A stretch of DNA of 6,428 bases, from the NCBI GenBank assembly GCA_036660615.1, contig JAVXAG010000102.1, positions 1 through 6,428 of the forward strand, written 5' to 3'. A program made the translations under genes and the position numbers. Positions within the stretch are counted from its first letter, which is position 1. Each line of letters begins with the position of its first letter. The notes beneath the pieces were generated by a model that worked only from the letters and a program-made list of their open reading frames with translations, did not search any database and had not been told where the DNA came from. Source of the DNA: JAVXAG01 sp036660615. Lineage in GTDB: Bacteria > Bacillota > Clostridia > Peptostreptococcales > Anaerovoracaceae. Shown piece after piece: positions 1-4,818 of this stretch.

Positions 1-145
1 GAGATGAGGAGAGTTACACGTATTGCCTACGCAATCCGCCGCCCACGTCGCTTCCACTTTGTCGCTCCTCGGCCGTAGCCTACTCTTTTCTCCTCTGGAG
101 AAATTCCCTTTACGGCTACGCTCTTTCGAGTTCGACTCTCTCCAT
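1..145. repeat. GC-richer structured element next to ssrA 3' end (possible tRNA/tmRNA-associated repeat or att remnant)
   Basis: This stretch is visibly richer in G and C than the rest of the window. It contains nested inverted repeats: cgtagcc (74-80) with ggctacg (114-120), enclosing ttctcc (88-93) with ggagaa (97-102); a small hairpin attgc-ctac-gcaat lies near 21-35. Its outer ends are an imperfect inverted pair (ggagagt at 8-14, actctctcc at 135-143). The first 14 bases are identical to 200-213, the 3' end of ssrA, in the same orientation. Bases 128-140 resemble the tmRNA T-arm in the opposite orientation. The minus strand is open through 144-1 without an ATG, so I do not call a gene. 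The element may continue left of the window. Its identity as a repeat family is inference. Confidence 0.45.
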
Positions 146-154
146 ACTTTTTCT

Positions 155-194
155 TGAAATTGAAAAAGAACCCTTTCAGGTTCTTTCAATTTCA
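155..194 (-). terminator. Rho-independent terminator of ssrA
   Basis: On the minus strand a long hairpin begins directly after the CCA end of tmRNA. The arms are 179-194 and 155-172, about 16 bp paired with a two-base bulge, around a six-base loop. The descending arm contains a run of five T. Its position directly downstream of the mature 3' end fits a terminator that is trimmed off during tmRNA 3' processing. Confidence 0.75.
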
Positions 195-554
195 TGGTGG
201 AGATGAGGAGAGTCGAACTCCTGTCCGAAAGCATTTCCGCAAGATTTTCTCCGAGCGCATCTAGTGATTTATATTTCGCTTTCCTAATCGCTTACTAGCA
301 AGCTAGAAGAATCGCTATCTCGTTGGTCCTTTACGATACCGAGAACTCTCGTAAAGTTGTCCTGTATATTCGACGCCAGATTTCCAACCTACAGGGAAAT
401 TGGAGCTGACGCGCGTGCGGCTAAATTAAGCTGCTAATGCGAAATTGTTATTATTTTTAGCGTTTGTATTTAAACGTGCCACTTTTTACGTAGACTTGGC
501 AACTACGGCTCGCTTATCTTGGTTCCACACCCCCGTCGAAACCTTTACACCCCC
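195..554 (-). ncRNA. ssrA: Transfer-messenger RNA (tmRNA, 10Sa RNA)
   Basis: tmRNA enters stalled ribosomes as an alanyl-tRNA mimic with SmpB, then serves as mRNA for a degradation tag. The 5' end reads GGGGGTGTAAAGGTTTCGAC (554 downward), including the conserved GGTTTCGAC. The 3' end is a T-arm (AGGAG, loop TTCGACT, CTCCT) followed by CATCTCC-A-CCA, with CCA encoded at 197-195. The seven-base acceptor stem pairs GGGGGTG with CATCTCC, allowing two G-U pairs. The 360-nt length is normal. The tag frame can be read from a GCA resume codon at 479 to a TAA at 428-426, giving ARLNTNAKNNNNFALAA, which ends in the classic ALAA degron recognised by ClpXP-type proteases. The resume codon is placed by frame and by analogy with other tmRNAs. 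SmpB, the partner, is encoded upstream on the same strand. Confidence 0.97.
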
Positions 555-569
555 ATGTTTATCTTTATG

Positions 570-599
570 ATTATACCACTAATTGCAACATTTAAGCAA
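570..599 (-). promoter_or_regulatory. Promoter of ssrA
   Basis: On the minus strand there is TTGCTT (599-594), an 18-bp spacer, and a perfect TATAAT (575-570) preceded by TGG, which is an extended -10. Transcription would start near 563, a few bases before the mature tmRNA 5' end at 554. That leaves a short 5' leader for RNase P to remove. ssrA therefore has its own promoter and need not depend on smpB transcription. Confidence 0.75.
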
Positions 600-604
600 G
601 ATTT

Positions 605-627
605 ATTAAAATTCTTATCCTTAGTTT
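605..627. repeat. Left copy of direct repeat flanking the gene-less block
   Basis: The 15 bases attaaaattcttatc at 605-619 recur exactly at 1243-1257. The similarity continues weakly for about eight more bases (cttagttt versus actagtct). The two copies are 638 bp apart and bracket the whole smpB-ssrA spacer insertion. Confidence 0.6.
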
Positions 628-716
628 ATGCTTCACAAGTGATTATGTTCCAATGCAAATATATAGTAGCTCAATAACTGTAAGCTGAGATTGAGATTTA
701 GACCAAAATCAAAACT

Positions 717-735
717 GATAATGAGAATCATTATC
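717..735. promoter_or_regulatory. Fur-box-like palindrome
   Basis: GATAATGAGAATCATTATC matches the classical 19-bp Fur consensus GATAATGATAATCATTATC at 18 of 19 positions. Fur represses iron-uptake genes when iron is plentiful. No gene or clearly spaced promoter adjoins it: to the left is the ssrA promoter about 120 bp away, and to the right is the MITE-like palindrome. The match is seen directly; binding by Fur is inference. Confidence 0.5.
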
Positions 736-741
736 ACTTAT

Positions 742-1041
742 CGCTGTAATTAAGTCCCGAAAAAAACTAAAAGCTGAATTTGCTCATGAAATCAATAAAA
801 ATAGAGCCTCAGTGAGCAGATTCTCAGAAATAACTGGGTTTCAAGGGACTAATTGTCAAAATCCAAGTGGCTTCTGTTGCAAATGCATCAATTGTCACCC
901 ATATATTGGTAACTTTTGTCGCATACTGACATAACCGTCACTTCCTTGCAGGCTCCCAAATGAAATCTGCTCACTGGCGTGACTTTTTGAGCGATTCTGT
1001 GAGCAAATCAGGAAATTATTTTTTTGCTGGAAGAATTAGCG
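742..1041. mobile_element. MITE-like non-coding element with long imperfect terminal inverted repeats
   Basis: The block is a large imperfect palindrome centred at about 893. Bases 756-822 match the reverse complement of 964-1030 at about two thirds of positions without gaps, including a perfect 13-bp pair (810-822 with 964-976) and a 9/10 outer pair (777-786 with 1000-1009). Similarity continues outwards with small gaps to about 742 and 1041. Each arm is itself a smaller inverted repeat of a ten-base motif AATYTGCTCA, with the two motif copies 36 bp apart in both arms. No transposase is present. This layout fits a miniature inverted-repeat element that would be moved by a transposase encoded elsewhere. 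No target-site duplication is evident. Confidence 0.55.
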
Positions 1042-1056
1042 GGTTTTTACCGTTTT

Positions 1057-1205
1057 CGCTTCACATTTTCCCATATTTCCCCGCCGTTTTCTATCATTTC
1101 CCATCGTTTCCCGATATCTACCATATTTTCCCGACGCTTCAAATTTTCCCATATCCCCCCGCCGCTTCACATATTTCCCCAGCAGCTTCCTGTCGCTCCC
1201 CAACA
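1057..1205. repeat. Degenerate TTTCCC-rich repeat tract
   Basis: The plus strand is a pyrimidine-rich array of variants of cgcttcaMattttcccat followed by atYYcccc. The best pair is 1057-1082 and 1135-1160, 26 bases with three differences, and a shorter copy starts at 1163. TTTCCC recurs about seven times at irregular steps of roughly 10 to 30 bases. Translated frames in both directions are repetitive and have no family likeness, so the tract is treated as non-coding. A similar short run (cttcacattttcc) occurs at 4205-4217. Confidence 0.55.
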
Positions 1206-1228
1206 TTTGCCGATCAGTTTTCAAAAGG

Positions 1229-1246
1229 TAATTGACGAATCAATTA
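1229..1246 (-). terminator. Possible hairpin terminator downstream of smpB
   Basis: On the minus strand TAATTGA and TCAATTA pair as seven bases around a TTCG tetraloop, 35 bases past the smpB stop. It is followed only by CCTTTTG, a weak T run. It could be a terminator or a 3'-stabilising hairpin. It overlaps the right copy of the 15-bp direct repeat. Confidence 0.4.
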
Positions 1247-1265
1247 AAATTCTTATCACTAGTCT
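1243..1265. repeat. Right copy of direct repeat flanking the gene-less block
   Basis: The bases attaaaattcttatc at 1243-1257 are identical to 605-619, with partial similarity beyond. This copy sits 16 bp downstream of the smpB stop codon, whereas the left copy sits just upstream of the ssrA promoter. Confidence 0.6.
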
Positions 1266-1280
1266 TTGACAAAATATGTC

Positions 1281-1748
1281 TTATAGGTATTTTTGTTTTG
1301 TTGCTTGCTCAATCTTTCTGTTTGCATCTTTTTTTGCCATATCTTCACGTTTGTCGTAGTTTTTCTTTCCTCGTGCAACTGCAATTTCAACTTTTGCCCG
1401 TCCCTCTTCATTAATGTACATCGTAAGCGGTACCAAAGTTAGACCTTTTAGCGTAGTGTATCCGATTAATTTTCTGATTTCCTGCTTATGTAAAAGGAGT
1501 TTGCGTGTTCTGATTGGATCCACATTAAAACGATTGCCTTGTTCAAATGGGCTTATGTGCATGCCATAAAGCATCATTTCGCCATTTTCAATTCGGGCAT
1601 AGCTTTCTTTAATGTTAACTTTTCCTAGTCTTATAGATTTGATTTCAGTTCCCGTCAAGACTATTCCCGCTTCATATACTTCCTCGATAAAATAGTCGTG
1701 GCGCGCTTTTTTATTGTTTGCTACTAACGTTCTCTCTCGTTTTCCCAT
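1281..1748 (-). CDS. smpB: SsrA-binding protein SmpB
   Basis: SmpB binds the tRNA-like domain of tmRNA and is required for trans-translation on stalled ribosomes. The 155-residue product has the normal family length. It shows the OB-fold core with the GTEIKSIR motif (33-40), the KVNIKESYARIENGEMMLYGMHISPF stretch in two parts (43-52, 54-68), and the basic C-terminal tail from GKKNYDKR (127-134) to the end, which in the family folds into the empty mRNA channel. The start is the ATG at 1748-1746, preceded by AGGAG (1763-1759) ten bases upstream; MGKRERTLVANNKKARHDYF is a typical SmpB N-terminus. The frame stays open upstream through 33-bp repeats to a GTG at 2045, but that extension has no family likeness and I reject it. 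Its RNA partner ssrA lies downstream on the same strand, split off by a non-coding insertion. No clear dedicated promoter is seen. Confidence 0.96.
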   Translation of the reverse strand: MGKRERTLVANNKKARHDYFIEEVYEAGIVLTGTEIKSIRLGKVNIKESYARIENGEMMLYGMHISPFEQGNRFNVDPIRTRKLLLHKQEIRKLIGYTTLKGLTLVPLTMYINEEGRAKVEIAVARGKKNYDKREDMAKKDANRKIEQATKQKYL

Positions 1749-1823
1749 TTTTCCTGTACTCCTATTTTTAACATAAACCCATCTGCTGTTTTCTATGGAT
1801 TTCCAAACTGTTACTGTTTTATT

Positions 1824-2069
1824 AAGTCTATCAATACTCAAACTAACCGATATGCAAAGTCTACCAATACTCAAACTCACCGATATGCAAAGTCTACCAA
1901 TACTCAAACTCACCGATATGCAAAGTCTATCGACACTCAAACTTACCGATGTGCAAAGTCTATCGACACTCAAACTCGCCGATATGCAAAGTCTATCAAT
2001 ACCCAAACTCACCCATATGCAAAGTCTACCAATACCCAAACTCACCGATATGCAAAGTCTACCAAAATT
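1824..2069. repeat. 33-bp tandem repeat tract (7 full units plus a partial)
   Basis: Seven contiguous 33-bp units begin with aagtcta at 1824, 1857, 1890, 1923, 1956, 1989 and 2022, and a partial eighth begins at 2055. Units two and three are identical; the others differ at a few positions, with pairs sharing changes (four and five carry tcgacactc; six and seven carry tacccaaac), which points to local unit duplication. The length is a multiple of three, so both strands stay open in some frames as 11-residue repeats (SLSIGRLCISV on the minus strand). There are no spacers, so this is not CRISPR. The tract fills most of the 354-bp gap between the second signal peptidase gene and smpB. Confidence 0.95.
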
Positions 2070-2102
2070 ACATACCTTTTCAATAAGATGTGCTGTCTTT
2101 GG

Positions 2103-2624
2103 TCACTTGACTGTGCCCAATTTTTTTAATGGCCAAAGCCGAAAGACGACTTTACCCTCGATTTCACTGATATCAATTTGACCAACAGTTTTGTCACGAC
2201 TGTCAACACTTATGGCTCTGTTGTCGCCTAGAACAAACACTTTGTCCTTTTCCAATTTAATGGGTGCCATGTCGCCACTGCTGTTTTGTGAAAAAACATA
2301 ATCCTCTTTTAGAATATCCATGTCAACACAAACATTCCCATCAGATATGAGAACCGTCTGATTTTCTATTGCAATTACCCTCTTTACAAGATGTCGCCCT
2401 TCACCATTAGCCGCATTTATCTTTGCAGGAAAAACGATGATGTCCCCAACCTTTGGAGCGTTTTTATTGTATGCAATTTTGTTTATTATTACTGTTTCGT
2501 CTTCCTCCAGAGTTGGGAGCATGGAGCTTCCAACGATTTCGTACGATCTGAAAGTGGCAAAAAGTGCCATTGCCAGTCCAATACCTAGGACTATTGCCAA
2601 AGTTCCATAAACAGCTTTTTTCAT
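2103..2624 (-). CDS. lepB: Type I signal peptidase (second, divergent copy)
   Basis: Type I signal peptidases cut signal peptides from secreted proteins at the outer membrane face, using a Ser/Lys dyad. This 173-residue protein has one N-terminal membrane segment (about 4-25), the box-B motif GSSMLPTL (32-39) with nucleophile Ser34, the general base Lys81 in LVKRVIA, and the box-E motif GDNRAISVDSR (133-143). The residues after KRVI are AIENQ where the family usually has GLPGD, so box D is divergent although the catalytic lysine is kept. The AGGAG ribosome binding site (2642-2638) overlaps the stop codon of the upstream peptidase gene, with a long 13-base spacing to the ATG. It is surely co-transcribed with that gene. 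It may act on different substrates; that is inference. Symbol used in the family sense (lepB/sipS). Confidence 0.9.
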   Translation of the reverse strand: MKKAVYGTLAIVLGIGLAMALFATFRSYEIVGSSMLPTLEEDETVIINKIAYNKNAPKVGDIIVFPAKINAANGEGRHLVKRVIAIENQTVLISDGNVCVDMDILKEDYVFSQNSSGDMAPIKLEKDKVFVLGDNRAISVDSRDKTVGQIDISEIEGKVVFRLWPLKKLGTVK

Positions 2625-2637
2625 ATTAAATATCTAT

Positions 2638-2642
2638 CTCCT
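2638..2642 (-). promoter_or_regulatory. Ribosome binding site overlapping upstream stop codon
   Basis: AGGAG on the minus strand shares bases with the TAG stop (2643-2641) of the first signal peptidase gene. The 13-base distance to the next ATG at 2624 is longer than usual. The overlap indicates translational coupling of the two peptidases. Confidence 0.6.
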
Positions 2643-3150
2643 AAAGTAAACCAAATTTACTAAATGGATATGCCCTTAAAACGGCTTTCCCGACAATATC
2701 ATCTATTTTGATACAACCGACCTTTGGTGATCTACTGTCTATGCTGACACGCCTATTATCGCCCATTACGAACAAATCCCCATCAGGAACAACCAAACCG
2801 TCTACTTCCCCTACAGTAAAGTTCTCCTTTATATAATCTTCCTCGTAAAGCTCTCCATTTATGTATACGTTGCCATCAGTTATAGTGATTTCATCACCTG
2901 GCAGACCAACAATTCTCTTTATTAAAAGCATTTCTTTTCCATTATCCTGCACAAGGTCAGAATGGAATACAATTACATCTCCTCTTTCAGGCTCGCTAAA
3001 AGTGTATGCTTGCTTACTTAAAAATAAGTAGTCATTTTCATAAAAATTAGGCTGCATTGAGCTTTCTTTTACAATAGTTGGTTTTACAAATTGCACTACA
3101 ATCAAGGCTATAACTAGTGCAATAATTATGTCTTTTATCCACTCTTTCAT
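2641..3150 (-). CDS. lepB: Type I signal peptidase (canonical copy)
   Basis: This is a 169-residue signal peptidase I of the short Gram-positive type. It has one N-terminal membrane segment (about 7-22), the nucleophile Ser31 in ESSMQPN, the general base Lys78 in LIKRIVGLPGD (76-86), and the box-E motif GDNRRVSIDSR (130-140). All boxes are intact, although the usual PT after SMx is PN. The start at 3150 is preceded by GGGAG (3165-3161) ten bases upstream. The gene begins about 20 bases after the pseudouridine synthase stop and is followed 16 bases later by a second, more divergent peptidase, forming a minus-strand operon. Paralogous signal peptidases in tandem are known in Firmicutes, where they share overlapping substrate sets. 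Confidence 0.94.
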   Translation of the reverse strand: MKEWIKDIIIALVIALIVVQFVKPTIVKESSMQPNFYENDYLFLSKQAYTFSEPERGDVIVFHSDLVQDNGKEMLLIKRIVGLPGDEITITDGNVYINGELYEEDYIKENFTVGEVDGLVVPDGDLFVMGDNRRVSIDSRSPKVGCIKIDDIVGKAVLRAYPFSKFGLL

Positions 3151-3170
3151 CTTTTCTCTTCTCCCTATTA

Positions 3171-4142
3171 TTATTGTTCAAAAATGTTGTTTTTTATTCT
3201 CTCAAAATCAGCGGGTATAGGTGCTACAATTTCTTTTCCTTCAAGATACTGTAAATTCCCCGAACATTTGTTGAATTTTAGTTTGTATGCGTGTAGCAAT
3301 TGTGTACTAAGACCGAACTCATATCTCATCTTTTCGTTGACACGTCTGTCACCATACTTTGTGTCCCCAATTACCGGATGGCCAATTTCTGCAAGGTGAG
3401 CTCTTATCTGATGAGTCCTACCTGTGATTATTTCAACTTCAATCAAAGTGTAACCATTGCCATAACGCAGCGGTCTAACCCATGTTTCCATTAACTTTCC
3501 GTCCTCTGAGTCAAGTGGTAAAACCGTCACCTTGTTTTCTTCGTGATCCTTTTCCATCTTGTCCTTTAAGATCATCGGCTCAGAAATTCGCCCTTTGACA
3601 ATAGTCATATAGAACTTGCTTATCTTGTCTTTTTCCCTGATCATCTGGTTAAGCTGTTGCAACGTGCTGCTGTTCTTGCCAAACAGAACTAGTCCCGTAG
3701 TGTTACGGTCAAGCCTATTTACCGATGCCGGTGAAAAAGTTTTTTCTACCCTTGGGTTGTATTCCCCTCTGTCAATCAAATAATCGCAGACCTGATTTGC
3801 CAAATGATTTTTCTTTTCAGTAGAATCGCCATGAGTAAGCAAACCAAAAGGTTTTTCAACCACAATAATGTTTTCATCTTCATAAGTAACCATGAACTGT
3901 TTTTTTACCTTAGAACGTGTCTTCTTCCTCTGAAATTGTTCTATGTCTTGGTCACTCAAATAGATTGACACTTCATCATCTAGTTGAAGAATCATCTCGT
4001 TTTTACAGCGCTTTCCATTGACCTTGATGTCTTTTCGAATCATCTTATAAATCATACTAAGCGGTGCGTTTTCTAAGTATTTTTTTAGGAACCTGTCTAA
4101 TCGTTGGTTCCCGTCATTCTCATTTATTTTTATTTTAATCAT
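3171..4142 (-). CDS. RluA-family 23S rRNA/tRNA pseudouridine synthase
   Basis: The enzyme isomerises specific uridines in RNA to pseudouridine. The 323-residue product has an N-terminal S4 RNA-binding domain (RLDRFLKKYL at 14-23 through KVNGKRC at 40-46), then the catalytic domain with VNRLDRNTTGLVLFGK (141-156). Asp145 in RLD is the catalytic residue. The C-terminal family motif GRTHQIRAHLAEIGHP lies at 241-256, followed by VIGDTKYGD. Length and order match RluC/RluD-type enzymes; the target uridine cannot be assigned, so no symbol is given. The stop TAA is followed directly by TAA and TAG. It is the first gene of the minus-strand cluster. A consensus-like promoter sits so close that the mRNA may be nearly leaderless, and only a weak AAGG precedes the ATG. 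Confidence 0.94.
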   Translation of the reverse strand: MIKIKINENDGNQRLDRFLKKYLENAPLSMIYKMIRKDIKVNGKRCKNEMILQLDDEVSIYLSDQDIEQFQRKKTRSKVKKQFMVTYEDENIIVVEKPFGLLTHGDSTEKKNHLANQVCDYLIDRGEYNPRVEKTFSPASVNRLDRNTTGLVLFGKNSSTLQQLNQMIREKDKISKFYMTIVKGRISEPMILKDKMEKDHEENKVTVLPLDSEDGKLMETWVRPLRYGNGYTLIEVEIITGRTHQIRAHLAEIGHPVIGDTKYGDRRVNEKMRYEFGLSTQLLHAYKLKFNKCSGNLQYLEGKEIVAPIPADFERIKNNIFEQ

Positions 4143-4149
4143 AGCCTTT

Positions 4150-4178
4150 ATTATACATCATTATTCCGCTTAAATCAA
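4150..4178 (-). promoter_or_regulatory. Promoter of the rluA-like/signal peptidase cluster
   Basis: On the minus strand TTGATT (4178-4173), a 17-bp spacer and TATAAT (4155-4150) make a strong vegetative-type promoter. The expected transcription start, six to seven bases past the -10, falls at about 4143-4144, next to the ATG at 4142. The first gene may therefore be translated from a leaderless or very short-leader mRNA. Confidence 0.65.
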
Positions 4179-4230
4179 AATAATATAGCTATTTATGAAG
4201 AAATCTTCACATTTTCCATGATTTTTCCAT

Positions 4231-4259
4231 TTGTCCTATTGGCTGAAATGTGTTAAATT
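4231..4259 (+). promoter_or_regulatory. Promoter of the membrane-anchored protein gene
   Basis: TTGTCC (4231-4236), a 17-bp spacer and TAAATT (4254-4259) fit a housekeeping promoter facing right. The leader would be about 55 bases. It lies back to back with the minus-strand promoter at 4150-4178, so the two transcription units diverge from this 178-bp gap. Confidence 0.5.
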
Positions 4260-4320
4260 ATATGTAGGACTATTTGTACTGTGAATTCATTCTGCACATT
4301 AGTCAATATGGAGGTAAAAA

Positions 4321-4806
4321 ATGAAAAATTTTAAAGATTTTCTTTATGATAAAAACGATATAGTAATTGCACTAGTTATTCTTTTACTAGCAGCCGTTTT
4401 GATAATGTGGCGACTGGATGTAATTATGGCTTACCCTGCCACTTTGATTGCAGAGCAGGGCTTGGAAACGACCGACAAAGACGCATCCAAAAACCCAACC
4501 ACTGCAGACCAGTCCGATGCAAAAGACAAAGACACATCGAAAGATAAGACTGAAAAACCAAAAGCTCCTTTGTCAGGAGTTTGGAGCGATGGAAAACTTT
4601 CCAAAGATGTTACCGTTACAATCAAAGGTGGCTCTGCTACAGCCGCAGTCCAGTGTTTGATTGATCAGGATTTATTTACATCTTACCAAGACTATGAAAG
4701 CACTTGCAATTCCGCTGGATACAACCCTTTAGGAATAAAAGCCGCAACTTTTAACTTTAAAGTAGGCGAGACAAAAGCAGCGATTGCTCATGCCGTCACT
4801 CAATAA
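4321..4806 (+). CDS. Membrane-anchored protein with C-terminal MltG/YceG N-terminal-like domain
   Basis: The 161-residue product starts with a short cytoplasmic segment (MKNFKDFLYDKND), one membrane span (about 14-31) and then an extracytoplasmic part. Residues about 48-82 are a low-complexity linker rich in K, D, T and S. The C-terminal region (about 94-161) starts VTVTIKGGSATAAVQCLIDQ and ends in a FKVGETKAAIAHAV-like pattern. This resembles the LysM-like subdomain that precedes the catalytic domain of endolytic transglycosylase MltG (YceG). The catalytic domain itself is absent. The start has GGAGGT (4310-4315) five bases upstream; TAATAA gives tandem stops. It may modulate peptidoglycan synthesis, but that is inference; the domain match is by eye and moderate. 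Transcription likely ends at the hairpin at 4829-4862. Confidence 0.8.
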   Translation: MKNFKDFLYDKNDIVIALVILLLAAVLIMWRLDVIMAYPATLIAEQGLETTDKDASKNPTTADQSDAKDKDTSKDKTEKPKAPLSGVWSDGKLSKDVTVTIKGGSATAAVQCLIDQDLFTSYQDYESTCNSAGYNPLGIKAATFNFKVGETKAAIAHAVTQ

Positions 4807-4818
4807 TAAATAAAACTA

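Noticed and set aside
894..913. Operator-like dyad gtcacc...ggtaac inside the palindrome centre
   Set aside because: It is an imperfect six-base dyad near the symmetry centre of a larger palindrome, so it needs no separate explanation.
960..1269. Plus-strand open frames of 91 and 81 codons, and a 62-codon minus-strand frame, over the TTTCCC tract
   Set aside because: They are low-complexity translations of the repeat tract with no plausible start sites; two overlapping frames are equally open.
1749..2045. N-terminal extension of SmpB starting at the GTG at 2045
   Set aside because: The extension is only the translated 33-bp repeat plus spacer, has no ribosome binding site, and MGKRERT after AGGAG gives the normal SmpB length.
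1824..2069. CRISPR array
   Set aside because: The 33-bp units are directly contiguous with no spacers and vary internally; there are no cas genes.
1795..2181. 128-codon plus-strand frame through the 33-bp repeats
   Set aside because: It runs through the tandem repeat into the antisense of the signal peptidase gene; openness is explained by the 3-divisible repeat length.
4431..4660. Two overlapping alternative frames within the membrane-protein gene
   Set aside because: They overlap the KDT-rich linker region and lack start signals; the 161-codon frame has promoter, ribosome binding site and terminator.
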